From the NCBI GenBank assembly GCA_003486645.1, contig DNGI01000034.1:11044-25839 (forward strand): DNA of 14,796 nt, read 5' to 3'. The DNA is from Cyanobacteria bacterium UBA11370 (GTDB taxonomy: Bacteria > Cyanobacteriota > Cyanobacteriia > Cyanobacteriales > Coleofasciculaceae). This document shows, one piece after another, positions 1 to 8,800 of the stretch (the first letter of the stretch is position 1; every line of letters starts with the position of its first letter). Made by a program: the position numbers and the translations under genes. A model generated the notes under the pieces. It was not told the DNA's origin. It made no database searches and saw nothing but the letters and a program-made list of their open reading frames with translations.

Positions 1-21
1 GTTGGTTGTTGGTTGTTTGTT
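1..21. repeat. Heptanucleotide STRR, three copies
   Basis: Three consecutive heptamers are visible: GTTGGTT, GTTGGTT and GTTTGTT, the last with one change. Short tandem heptamers of this kind (STRR) are typical of filamentous cyanobacterial intergenic DNA. The array starts at the window edge, so its true length is unknown. Confidence 0.7.
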
Positions 22-513
22 AAATAACAATAGTTAACTTAGGTAACTTAAAAAATTTCAAGCCTAAATCAAGCTCAAGCTGGCTTTAGAAGTAGCACAT
101 AGATCCCTATTCTAGTTGAGCCATCCGATTTATTGAGTTTGGGTTCCCATTTATAGATAAGGTGTTCCTGTTTTAAAGGAATATGAACCTGATCATGACG
201 AACAAGTACCCATTTGTTAAATTTGGGTACTCATTTATAAGTCATGCTTTCTCATTTCAAAGAAACACGAAAATATTTCTTATGAATGGGTGCTTGTTTG
301 TTGAATTTGGGTTCTGATTGGTGAGTAACAGGATCGTTTTCTCAAGTAAGACGTACTTGTTACTTAATCTGGTGAAGCGATCGCTTGACTATAACGGCAA
401 GATTACGGATAGAGTTAGCTCTCAAATAGATCTCAACTCAGTAAATTCAGTGATTCCAAAGTTTGTCTTGATATGCCATTTTAAAATAGTCAATTTATCA
501 AACAGGCGTTGAC
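22..513. other. Non-coding, repeat-bearing lead-in region
   Basis: This AT-rich stretch of about 490 bases holds no convincing gene. It contains a decayed 84-bp tandem repeat (141 to about 365) and one HIP1 octamer (377-384). The only long open frame, 318-512, starts with TTG, overlaps the third repeat unit, has no ribosome binding site and resembles no family I know. I treat the region as the 5' flank of the gene at 514. Confidence 0.5.
141..365. repeat. Degenerate 84-bp tandem repeat, about 2.7 units
   Basis: Units start with TTTGGGT(T/A)C at 141, 225 and 309, exactly 84 bases apart. Units 1 and 2 align end to end without gaps, share GGGT..TCATTTATA-like starts and TTTGTT(A/G)AATTT ends, and are roughly 60% identical by eye. 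Unit 3 is recognisable mainly at its start (GGGTTCTGATT) and weakly after that. 84 is a multiple of three, but no open frame runs through units 1 and 2. Confidence 0.55.
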
Positions 514-993
514 ATGGCAAGATTAAAGCGTAGTTCTAAAGTTCTCCAAAAAGCCGAACATCGTTGTGCGGCGTTAAAGTCAATTAGTGTAACTCTTGAC
601 TTAGGGAATGGACTAAGTTTAGAAAATTATCTGCTGTTGATTGATAGCTTACGGTCTCAATTAGATAGCTACAATAAATCACTATCAATGGTAGATCGGG
701 CAGCTACAACTGTACAAGACACTGAGCAAGAACTCAGAACTCTTTCAGAGCGTATGTTGATTGCTGTTGCAGCTAGATATGGCAAGGATAGCTATGAATA
801 TGAAATGGCAGGCGGTACTCGTAAGAGCGATCGTAAGCGTCCTATTCGTAGGAGTCCGATATCTCAGTTTGAGCAAGATTTTCGGCAATTTCTAGTATTT
901 CTATTGCCTCACGAATCCGAGGGATATAATCTCCCAAGTTTTGTCTTAGAGGGAGTAATATCTCAAATTCTCCTCGGTTTGCGTCTTGCTTGA
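514..993 (+). CDS. Cyanobacterial conserved hypothetical protein with altered C-terminus
   Basis: The product is a 159-residue soluble protein without signal peptide or membrane segment. It starts with a basic stretch (MARLKRSSKVLQKAEHR), followed by a region predicted mostly helical (about 38-85) with LDLGNGLSLENY, and then the motif YEYEMAGGTRKSDRKRP. I recognise this as a small family common in cyanobacteria, of unknown function, usually ending soon after the KRPxRR segment. Here the frame continues from about residue 113 for 47 residues that are only the antisense of the gene at 842-1117, so the tail is probably not native. The start is an ATG with a weak AGG seven bases upstream (504-506). 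A recombination joint near 850 would explain both genes. I cannot assign a function. Confidence 0.65.
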   Translation: MARLKRSSKVLQKAEHRCAALKSISVTLDLGNGLSLENYLLLIDSLRSQLDSYNKSLSMVDRAATTVQDTEQELRTLSERMLIAVAARYGKDSYEYEMAGGTRKSDRKRPIRRSPISQFEQDFRQFLVFLLPHESEGYNLPSFVLEGVISQILLGLRLA

Positions 994-1117
994 GCCAAAT
1001 GGTAGCATTATCTAAAAATGGGCGGTCTTCATACCAGCCATGAGCTTGGAGGTAATCTCTAAGCTGTTGGGGTTCTATCCTATTGAGGATTTCATTATCT
1101 TGTACGGTTAAATTCAT
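842..1117 (-). CDS. 3'-truncated cyanobacterial hypothetical protein
   Basis: The 91-residue product carries a compact N-terminal motif set: LRDYLQAHGW (about 19-28), ATIWLKQ (38-44) and the strongly patterned EFEILLPLRQNLGDYIPRI (51-69), followed by a helical REAIEILEIAENLAQTEI segment. From memory, this family is widespread in cyanobacteria and continues about 100 residues further after the QTEI segment. Here it ends at once with SDSYE and a stop, encoded by the antisense of the neighbouring gene. The start is firm: an AAGGAG Shine-Dalgarno (1125-1130) lies seven bases before ATG. The gene may still be translated, but it has lost its C-terminal part. It overlaps the gene at 514-993 tail to tail by 152 bases. 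Function is unknown. Confidence 0.6.
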   Translation of the reverse strand: MNLTVQDNEILNRIEPQQLRDYLQAHGWYEDRPFLDNATIWLKQDANRGEFEILLPLRQNLGDYIPRIREAIEILEIAENLAQTEISDSYE

Positions 1118-1228
1118 GGCTCAACTCCTTGACCGATACGTTGCATATTGGTTAATATCCACGCCGTAGTGACTCTAGACAAATAGAGAGCATGGTCTAA
1201 AAGTGAAGATAGCTCAAAGTGAATACTT

Positions 1229-1257
1229 TTGTGATTTTAGTATAACCGAGGTATAAC
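1229..1257 (+). promoter_or_regulatory. Candidate mazEF promoter with direct repeats
   Basis: A TTGTGA (1229-1234) and a TATAAC (1252-1257) are separated by 17 bases. The heptamer GTATAAC occurs twice (1240-1246 and 1251-1257), and the second copy covers the -10. A repeated motif at the promoter fits autoregulation by a ribbon-helix-helix antitoxin, but binding is inferred. A second TATAAT at 1272-1277 is too close to the start codon for a normal leader. Confidence 0.4.
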
Positions 1258-1287
1258 TTAAATATAGGAATTATAATTAAGGTAACT

Positions 1288-1524
1288 ATGAAAACGGCAA
1301 TTTCCCTTCCCGATTCAGTTTTTGAAGAGGCAGAAGCACTAGCTAAAGAGTTAAGATTGTCCCGCAGTGAACTTTACACAAAAGCATTACGAGCGTATCT
1401 GAAAAAGCACAACCGTCATCAAATCTTACACAAGCTGAACCAAGTTTATTCTCAAGAGTCTTCTGAACTAGATCCCGTGATGGCAAAAATGCAATTTATG
1501 TCTCTACCCCATGAGGATTGGTAA
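1288..1524 (+). CDS. Ribbon-helix-helix antitoxin of a MazEF-type pair
   Basis: This 78-residue protein is the likely antitoxin of the toxin encoded directly downstream. The N-terminus MKTAISLPDSVFEEAEALAKELRLSRSELY... (described here as positions 1-40) has the classical CopG/MetJ/Arc layout. A short strand (residues 2-8) would insert in the DNA groove, followed by helix A (10-22), the LSRSE turn and helix B (28-40). The C-terminal half (41-78), rich in charged residues and ending in LPHEDW, is the usual place for wrapping around the toxin. The start is ATG with a weak AAGG five bases upstream. The stop codon overlaps the toxin start in TAATG, so the two genes are translationally coupled. By analogy the antitoxin should repress its own promoter. 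Confidence 0.85.
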   Translation: MKTAISLPDSVFEEAEALAKELRLSRSELYTKALRAYLKKHNRHQILHKLNQVYSQESSELDPVMAKMQFMSLPHEDW

Positions 1525-1862
1525 TGTATCGGGGAGAAATTTGGTGGGCAAACTTACCTGATCCAATCGGTTCAGAACCTGGATATCGTCGTCCTGTGTT
1601 AGTGATTCAAGATGATATTTTTAATCAAAGTCGAATCAGTACAGTCATCGTCGTAGCCATCACTTCAAATACTCAGTTAGCAGAAGCACCAGGCAATGTA
1701 TTATTACCCCATGGAGCATCGGGTTTGTCTAGAGATTCTGTGGCTAACGTATCTCAAATTTTCACCCTCGATAAAACGTTTTTGGTTGAACGGATTGGTT
1801 CACTACCAGACTATTTGCAAGAGGAGGTAGATGAGGGATTGCGAACAATTTTGTACCTCTAG
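1524..1862 (+). CDS. mazF: MazF/PemK-family endoribonuclease toxin
   Basis: The 112-residue product has the MazF/PemK fold signature: the N-terminal MYRGEIWWANL strand, the PGYRRPVLVIQDD segment (19-31) with the conserved Arg-Pro, the VVAITSN strand (43-49), and NVLLP...GLSRDSVANVSQIFTLDK, ending with a C-terminal helix and short strand. Family members are sequence-specific mRNA interferases that cleave at short ACA-like motifs; the target here cannot be read from sequence. I chose the ATG at 1524, which shares its A with the antitoxin stop and has GAGG at 1513-1516 seven bases upstream. A TTG six bases earlier is a worse start. Length is normal and the reading frame intact, so the toxin is likely functional. 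Confidence 0.92.
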   Translation: MYRGEIWWANLPDPIGSEPGYRRPVLVIQDDIFNQSRISTVIVVAITSNTQLAEAPGNVLLPHGASGLSRDSVANVSQIFTLDKTFLVERIGSLPDYLQEEVDEGLRTILYL

Positions 1863-2002
1863 GGCGTATTTTCAAACCTTATAATCCATCAGAGGTATCC
1901 TGTTTATTGGTTTATTGCACCGCGTCTTGTACATCTATTTTACCAATGACAGTTTTCTTAAACCAGCGCTAATTTACGAACGGATAAATTTCAACTTAGA
2001 AG

Positions 2003-2033
2003 CTGATTAATTGGCATTTTATTAATTAGTTTT
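2003..2033. terminator. Possible AT-rich hairpin between convergent mazF and deoC
   Basis: CTGATTAAT (2003-2011) and ATTAATTAG (2021-2029) pair over nine bases with one G-U in RNA, followed by TTTT (2030-2033) on the plus strand. The stem is weak and far (about 140 bases) from the mazF stop, but it lies just past the end of deoC. It could end either transcript. Confidence 0.3.
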
Positions 2034-2056
2034 GCCTAACAATTAATAACCAATCA

Positions 2057-2737
2057 CTATTCCTCATCCTCCCTTTCCAAATTATCCAGTTGCCGTAATA
2101 ACTCTACGCCACGAGACGTTCCTAAGCGCGTTGCACCTGCCATCACTAAATCAAAGGCTTGCTGAATCGTGCGAATACTTCCCGATGCTTTAATTCCAAT
2201 TTGTCCTTGTGTAATTTTTTTTAAGAATCGAACATCAGCAACCGTAGCACCGCCATGCCATCCCGTACTGGTTTTAAGAAATTGAACTCCCGCATCCATA
2301 CAAATTTCTGCGGCTAGTCGTTTTTCAGTATCAGTAAGTAGATTCGTTTCTAATATCGCTTTAACCGTTTGACCCGTTTCTTCACAAATTTGGGAGATTT
2401 CTCGATAAATTTCTTCCGTTTGTCCTACTTTTAAAGCCCCTAGATGGATGACTACATCGAGTTCTTTTGCGCCATTTTCTACTGCTTCTTGGGCTTCGTA
2501 GAGTTTGGCGGCTGATGTGGTTGCCCCAGTCGGAAAGCCAATGACGGTACAGACTTTAGTTTTTTTACCTTGCAATAATTCTGCGGCTTGTTTGACGTAA
2601 ACGGGGTAAACACATACCGCTGCAAAGCCAAATCGATCTGCCTCTTGACAACATTTCTGTACTTGCTCTGGGGTGGCGGTAGGATTTAGTAGGGCATGGT
2701 CAATTAAGGGAGCAATATCAATATTCGGATAATCCAT
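2057..2737 (-). CDS. deoC: Deoxyribose-phosphate aldolase
   Basis: DeoC reversibly cleaves 2-deoxy-D-ribose 5-phosphate to glyceraldehyde 3-phosphate and acetaldehyde, the last step of deoxyribonucleoside catabolism in the cytoplasm. The 226-residue length is normal for this class I aldolase TIM barrel. Visible motifs are IDHALLNP (12-19), TVIGFPTGA (64-72), [12 protein letters not shown] with Asp94, QFLKTSTGW with the Schiff-base Lys155, and [10 protein letters not shown] with Lys183. The phosphate loop reads SGSIR where most homologues have SGGIR, a small change I would not expect to abolish activity. The start is an ATG preceded by AAAGGG (2743-2748). The gene stands alone, without deoA, deoB or deoD nearby, convergent to mazF and divergent from the phosphatase. 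Confidence 0.97.
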   Translation of the reverse strand: MDYPNIDIAPLIDHALLNPTATPEQVQKCCQEADRFGFAAVCVYPVYVKQAAELLQGKKTKVCTVIGFPTGATTSAAKLYEAQEAVENGAKELDVVIHLGALKVGQTEEIYREISQICEETGQTVKAILETNLLTDTEKRLAAEICMDAGVQFLKTSTGWHGGATVADVRFLKKITQGQIGIKASGSIRTIQQAFDLVMAGATRLGTSRGVELLRQLDNLEREDEE

Positions 2738-3225
2738 AATCGCCCTTTATTACCTCAAAAGATAGACAACAGGTTAGAAAAAATCATTCACTAGATAGAT
2801 GAATTGCTCAAAGGTATTGGTCGATAGTGTAAAAGGCGAACAACGAAGGTTCACGAACCGAGCCTGATACCAATTGCTTTTTGCTTGCGTTATGTTTTTT
2901 CCATTTTTGGGAATAGGAATTGAGGCATAGCCATCACGTTCCTATTCTCAAAGTTTCTTTTATGGGTCTGGCTGACTGTTTTATGTTAGTCAAGTTCAAG
3001 ATTAATCAAGATTTCCTGATTTTAAAGTACCATCCCCAAAAAAAATAATAGGAACTAGGGTATTATAAGTCATACTGCCAAATTAAAGCTGTTATACTTT
3101 GAGCGATCACCAATCAAGTGTCAGCCGTTAGCTTTGCTCCTGAGTGATTTGGAGCGAATCGCTTGGTTGAATGATCAGTTTATGACTATGGTGAGTCTCG
3201 ATAGTAAGCCAGCGATATTTATTGT
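2738..3225. other. Intergenic region between divergent deoC and phosphatase genes
   Basis: I see no gene in these 488 bases. They contain a GGTTC-AC-GAACC mini-palindrome (2848-2859), a perfect 9-bp inverted repeat with a 19-base loop (2911-2947), an A-rich run (about 3037-3048) and a lone TATACT (3093-3098) without a good -35. Both flanking promoters should be here, but none is clear. I found no Pho-box-like run of direct repeats by eye. Confidence 0.45.
2911..2947. repeat. Perfect 9-bp inverted repeat with 19-base loop
   Basis: GAATAGGAA (2911-2919) and TTCCTATTC (2939-2947) are exact reverse complements. No T-run follows on either strand, and there is no adjacent gene end, so this is not a normal terminator. 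It may be a leader hairpin or a dispersed repeat. Confidence 0.45.
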
Positions 3226-5694
3226 ATGTTAGGGATGCCCGTAAGTGCCTCTCGTTACCACATCCAGCTAACTGAACGCTTATCAGATTTGCCACTCCTC
3301 CTAGCTGGTCCAATCTTACGGCGCACTGAGAGTAATGCCGTTACGGTTTGGGTTGCCCTCAAAACTTCTTGTGTTGTCACTCTCAACGTTTACGCCACAC
3401 AAGGGGATGGTTCTATCATTGATAGCTTATTACTTCAAGGAACAGCCTCAACTGTACCTCTAGGTCAACATTTACACATTATTGCTGTTACGGCTAAACC
3501 TGTTAATTCTGCACGGTTAGAACCGGGACAAATTTACGCTTATAACTTGAGTTTTAGCAATTCCGATCAAACTCTCCCGCAAGTTCTTGGATGTGAGAAA
3601 ATCAGCTATTTTTCGCATCAGTTACCTACCTTTGCGATGCCGCCTGCGGACTTAAATGACTTGCGGTTAGTTCATGGTTCTTGTCGTAAATTAAATGGTG
3701 GGGGTCAGGATGCGTTACCGTTGTTAGATGACCTGATTGACTATTATGCTAAACAACCCAATGCACGACCCCATCAGCTATTTTTTACAGGCGATCAAAT
3801 CTATGGGGATGATGTTGCTGATCCTCTCCTTTGGATCGCAACAGCCGTGGGTGATAGTTTATTAGGTTGGGAAGAAAATTTACCCCTTTATCAAACCTCA
3901 ACAACCGGATATGAATACCGCAAACCGAGTGAACTGAAACCGGGAGAACGTGCAGAGATTGCGGATGATTACGGTGGGTTCACCGCTATGCACATTAATT
4001 GCCCAGAAAAAGCCAAAAGTCATCTGTTTAGTTTAGGAGAATATTTCGCAACCTATCTACTAGTTTGGTCGCCGATTCTTTGGCTAGGAGAATTCCCCAA
4101 GGGTGCTGAACTCTATCAAGATTCTAAGCAAGCAAAACGCTGGGATAAAGAAGTTGCGGTATTGAGTGAGAGTATTGGTCAATTTTGGAAAGTCCGACGG
4201 GCGATCGCTAATGTTCCAACCTATATGATTTGTGACGACCATGATATTAGTGATGATTGGTATCTTAATCGGGCTTGGTGTAATCGCGTTTTAGGAAAAC
4301 CGTTAGGCAGGCGTGTTGTACAGAATGGTTTATTAGCTTACGCTATATTTCAAGCGTGGGGCAATACACCCGAACAGTTTGAATTAGGAAAATCAGGAGA
4401 TAAATTATTAAAAGCCGCAGTAATTTGGTCAAAATCCGGTGGAACGGATCAAAACGCGTCCGAAACAATTTCCAAGTGTTTGGGATTGCCTGAATTGAAC
4501 CCTAAAACTAATTTACCCAAACTTAAACTAGACAACGATGTTTTAATCCTAGATCGAGATTATCCCGATGGAACAATACCTCTAGAATGGCACTATACTC
4601 TCAGAAGTCTCAAACATGAAGTGATTGTCCTCGACACCCGAACTTGGCGCGGTTATCCCCCTGGTGAAAATGAAGAAATTGCACCACCTAGACTGTTATG
4701 TCCTACCGCTTTCTTAAACCAAATTCAACATCCCCTCGAACTCACCGAAACCCTCAAACACACCCATACATCCGATATTGAATTAACCTTTGTTATTTTA
4801 CCGACGAACTTAGTCAGCCTCCAAATTATTGATATCGTTCAGCAGTGGCAACTTGAAAAGGGCAATGTTTTTGATTCCGATGTCGGCGATGCGTGGAATT
4901 TAAATGAAGTGGCTTTATCACGACTGCTTGCTGAACTGTTCCAGCGACGACGGGCAATTGTAGTACTATCCGGCGATATTCACTACTCCGCTGCCCTTCA
5001 CCTTAGTTATTGGTGGGGGTGTTGTCCCAAGACTCCAAATCGAGAATTTGAAAATGCAGGAGTTTTAGTACAACTAACAGCAAGTCCTTTTAAAAATAGC
5101 GAGTTAAAGACTCATGTGATTCACACGAAAGCTAAATCTCTCGTCCCCGAACCCTCTCAAGATTGGGTAGGATGGAACGAACCACCTCAACTGATTGAAA
5201 TCCAAATCATGCCGGGAATAGTGCGGCAGTTTGATGTAGAAATGCCAGACACGAGACCAATTGTACGGTTAGTTCACGGGGCGCGTGGGAATGGGCAAAT
5301 TGTATGGAAAATTGCGCTAAAAGATTGCAATTCGCTCCCAGATTGGCAGTATCATATTGAGTGGATTAAGCGACAGAAAGCTAGATTAGCACCTTGGGTT
5401 AGAAAGCAATCTATATTGGCTAATTCCCCCAATAAAAAGTCTACCGAATGGCTTACACTCTTAAAAAATTCAGTATCAATACTCTGGCAGAATCGGTGGA
5501 TTCAAGAAGGGTCGGAAGTCGTTGGGCATAATAATTTTGGTTTGATTAGTGTGAAATGGTCGCAAAATTCTGAAAACCCCTCAGCCGTGATTCAAGATAT
5601 TTATTGGCGACCCACTTGGAAACCCAGTAGCGTTGTTTATAGCCGATACTCAGTGCCATTATCTGTTGGTGGCGATCGCTCATCGTTTCTTTAG
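3226..5694 (+). CDS. PhoD-like metallophosphatase, long cyanobacterial type
   Basis: This 822-residue protein has the layout of the PhoD-like branch of the calcineurin-type metallophosphatases. An N-terminal beta-sandwich segment contains AGPILRRTESNAVTVWV (27-43) and LEPGQIYAYNL. The metal and active-site motifs follow: VHGSCRK (149-155), FTGDQIYGDD (187-196), CDDHDISDDW (336-345) and LSGDIHYSA (581-589). Such enzymes hydrolyse phosphomonoesters or diesters with bound metal ions; the substrate here cannot be told. No signal peptide is visible, so a cytoplasmic protein is more likely than the exported Bacillus PhoD type. The region 200-330 and the last 200 residues are insertions/extensions relative to short PhoD proteins. 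The start is uncertain: ATG at 3226 and ATG at 3235 both lack a good ribosome site, and a stop at 3205-3207 limits extension. It is convergent with the RTX gene. Confidence 0.85.
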   Translation: MLGMPVSASRYHIQLTERLSDLPLLLAGPILRRTESNAVTVWVALKTSCVVTLNVYATQGDGSIIDSLLLQGTASTVPLGQHLHIIAVTAKPVNSARLEPGQIYAYNLSFSNSDQTLPQVLGCEKISYFSHQLPTFAMPPADLNDLRLVHGSCRKLNGGGQDALPLLDDLIDYYAKQPNARPHQLFFTGDQIYGDDVADPLLWIATAVGDSLLGWEENLPLYQTSTTGYEYRKPSELKPGERAEIADDYGGFTAMHINCPEKAKSHLFSLGEYFATYLLVWSPILWLGEFPKGAELYQDSKQAKRWDKEVAVLSESIGQFWKVRRAIANVPTYMICDDHDISDDWYLNRAWCNRVLGKPLGRRVVQNGLLAYAIFQAWGNTPEQFELGKSGDKLLKAAVIWSKSGGTDQNASETISKCLGLPELNPKTNLPKLKLDNDVLILDRDYPDGTIPLEWHYTLRSLKHEVIVLDTRTWRGYPPGENEEIAPPRLLCPTAFLNQIQHPLELTETLKHTHTSDIELTFVILPTNLVSLQIIDIVQQWQLEKGNVFDSDVGDAWNLNEVALSRLLAELFQRRRAIVVLSGDIHYSAALHLSYWWGCCPKTPNREFENAGVLVQLTASPFKNSELKTHVIHTKAKSLVPEPSQDWVGWNEPPQLIEIQIMPGIVRQFDVEMPDTRPIVRLVHGARGNGQIVWKIALKDCNSLPDWQYHIEWIKRQKARLAPWVRKQSILANSPNKKSTEWLTLLKNSVSILWQNRWIQEGSEVVGHNNFGLISVKWSQNSENPSAVIQDIYWRPTWKPSSVVYSRYSVPLSVGGDRSSFL

Positions 5695-5754
5695 TGTTAT
5701 ACCCATGAAGGGTTTGTATAGCAACCGCCACAGGGCTTAGGACACATAATGAAA

Positions 5755-5783
5755 GTAGAGACGTTCCACCGGAACGTCTCTAC
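5755..5783. repeat. Perfect 13-bp palindrome, dispersed cyanobacterial repeat and possible bidirectional terminator
   Basis: GTAGAGACGTTCC (5755-5767) and GGAACGTCTCTAC (5771-5783) are exact reverse complements with a 3-base loop ACC. I recognise the GTAGAGACGTT...AACGTCTCTAC family as an abundant dispersed palindrome of filamentous cyanobacteria. It sits between the convergent ends of the phosphatase (stop 5694) and RTX (stop 5818) genes. There is no T-run, so termination would have to come from the strong hairpin alone. Confidence 0.75.
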
Positions 5784-5817
5784 AAGAATTCATTTACCCT
5801 TCTATCAACTCCTCGTT

Positions 5818-8800
5818 CTACGCAATAACAAAAATATCAGCATTGGTGAGAGCAAGACTGGTAGAAAGTTGGGCAATCTGGACTTGCGTGTTGGTATTTC
5901 CTGTACCATCAGCATCGAAGAACAAACCACCAGTAGTTTGATTGTAGATAAAGCGATCGCTACTATCAGCCGCCCCCGCACCGAGGATAAACTGATCCGC
6001 CGTAATTGCCGCATTCGCAATTAATCCACCGCCGAAACCAGCCGCAGAAACTCGGATGGTATCATCAACTACGAAGAAATCAGTAATCGTATCAATTCCT
6101 TCACTCGAAGCATTAAAGGTAAAGTAATCAGTACCCCGTCCACCTGTGAGAGTATCACTCCCCATACCACCGATGAGGATATCACTACCCCGTCCACCGA
6201 TGAGACTGTCATTGCCATCGCCACCGTTGAGGGTATTGTTGGCACTATTGCCTGTAATTGTATTATCGAGAGCATTCCCTGTGCCGTTGATCGCATCTAA
6301 TCCAGTTAAAATCAGGTTCTCTAGATTATTACCCAGTAACCAAGTTACAGAAGACCTCACCGTATCTAGACCCGCATCTGCCGCTTCAATGATCGTGTCG
6401 CTAGCCGCATCTACGATATAAGTATCGTTACCAGCACCACCACTTAAGCTATCGCTTCCGGTTCCACCATTGAGAGTATTGTTGCCACTATTACCTGTAA
6501 TGGTGTTATCTAAGTCATTCCCGATCCCTCTGATCGATCCAGTTCCGATTAAGGTCAGATTCTCTAGATTCTCACCCAACGTCCAACTGACGGAAGACCT
6601 GACGGTATCTGTGCCAGCATCTTCGGCTTCAATGACGGTATCACTCTGAGTGTTGACAGTATAGGTATCATCACCATCTCCCCCATCCAGGACATCACTA
6701 CCCGATCTCCCATCCAGGATATCATCACCCTCGCCCCCGATCAGAGTATCGTTTCCACTGCCACCGTCGAGGCGATCATTACCATCTCCCCCATCGAGGA
6801 TATCACTGTTGGCACCCCCATCGAGGATATCATTGCCCTCGTTACCGATGAGAGTATCGTCGCCACCACTACCGATCAGGCGGTTACTCACCTCATTACC
6901 CGTAAGGACGTTATTGGCGGAGTTGCCTGTACCATTGAGTGCTTCAGGCGCACTTAAGGTGAGGTTCTCTAACCCATCGGCTAAGGTGAATGTGCTGATA
7001 TCAAGATCAGAAATGACCAGATCGATCCCACCTTCAGGGTTCAGATTTTCAGGCACAATGGTGTCACCAGCGCTATTGATGTAGTAAGTATCGTCGCCGT
7101 TACCGCCATCTAGAGTGTCATTCCCTTCTCCGCCATCGAGGATATCATTACCCTCTCCACCAACGAGTTGGTCATTCCCATTTCCGCCATTGAGAGAGTC
7201 ATTGCCGTTTTCGCCAAGGAGGATATCATTACCATTGCCCCCATTAAGGGTGTCATTGCCATCTCCACCAAAGAGTTCGTCACCTCCACCGTTACCCGTC
7301 AGCGTATCGTCGCCCTCATTACCCTCCAGTCGGTTATCGAGTTCATTGCCAATAATGACGTTATTGAGGAAATTGCCAAAGCCAAATTTGGCTTGACTTC
7401 CACTCAAAGTCAGGTTCTCTACTTCCGGGTTCAAAGTCCAATCAACACTAGAGATGACTAAATCGATGCCACCTGTTCCGGGAGGATCAAAGGGAGACTC
7501 TTCAACAACGTCACCGGAACTATTGACGTAATAAATATCGTTACCTTGTCCTCCATAGAGGTAGTCATTACCTGCACCGCCATCTAGGATGTCATTACCC
7601 TCTCCGCCATTGAAGGAGTCATTGCCTGTGCCGCCATCAAGGATGTCATTACCTTCTCCACCTCCGAGGTTGTCATTACCTGCACCCCCTTTGAGAGTAT
7701 CGTTACCGTTGTCGCCTTGAAGGTCGTCATCGCCTTCTCCACCTTCCAGGGTGTCATTACCCTCGTCGCCTCGGAGGAAGTCACGTCCGCCATTGCCAAT
7801 GAGAGTATCGTCCCCCTCACGACCGTAGAGTCTATTATCGAGTTCATTGCCAGTAATGACGTTGTTGAGTTCATTACCATCGCCCTCAACAGCGCCAAAC
7901 CCAGTCAGAGTCAGGTTTTCTAGCTCTGAGTTCAAATCATAATTATAAAGGCTAGAGATGACGTGATCGATTCCACCCACGCCGTTGGGATTCTCAAGTG
8001 CAATAACATCACCCAAACTATCCACGTAATACGTATCATTGCCCTCTCCCCCTTCAAGGTAGTCATCGCCTGTACCCCCGTTTAGGGTATCGTTGCCAGC
8101 TTTACCCAAAAGTTGGTCATTACCATTTCCACCATTGAGATTATCATTGCCCTCTCCAGCATCGAGGAAGTCATTGCCATTGCCGCCATCGAGGGTATCA
8201 TTCCCTGCGTTCCCAATCAGGTTGTCATTGCCATTTCCACCTTGGAGAGTGTCATTACCCAGTCCCCCATCAAGGAAGTCATCCCCACCGTTTCCGATCA
8301 GAGTGTCGTTGCCCTGAAAACCCACTAGGTCGTTATTCGCTTCATTCCCGATGATGACGTTATGGAGGGAGTTACCCAAGCCAGAAATAGAGTCAAATCC
8401 CTCTAAGGTCAAGTTTTCTAATCCATTTTGCAACTGCCAAGCGATACTAGAAACAACGTGATCAATACCGCCCATCCCATTAGGATTCTCAGGGGCGATG
8501 AAGTCACCAAAACTATTAACGTAGTAGGTGTCGTTGCCATTACCACCCATGAGGTGATCATCGCCATCTCCCCCATCCAGGATGTCATTGCCATCTCCCC
8601 CATCCAGGGTGTCCTGACCATCTCCTCCATTCAGAGTGTCATTACCCATTTCGCCAATGAGTAGGTCATTGCCATCTCCGCCCTCAAGGATGTCATTGCC
8701 TATACCCCCATTGAGTAGGTCATTACCACCATTGCCGATCAGGGTATCATCGCCTTCGTTACCCACTAAATGGTTATCCAGTTCATTACCCGTAATGACA

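Noticed and set aside
318..512. 64-codon plus-strand open frame before the gene at 514
   Set aside because: TTG start without ribosome site, begins inside the decayed repeat, and the protein resembles no known family.
2738..3225. Pho box upstream of the PhoD-like gene
   Set aside because: I looked for tandem 8-base YTTAAYYW-like repeats and saw none, so phosphate control is not supported by sequence.
3128..3313. 61-codon minus-strand frame across the phosphatase start
   Set aside because: Overlaps the N-terminal coding region of a clear gene and shows no motif.
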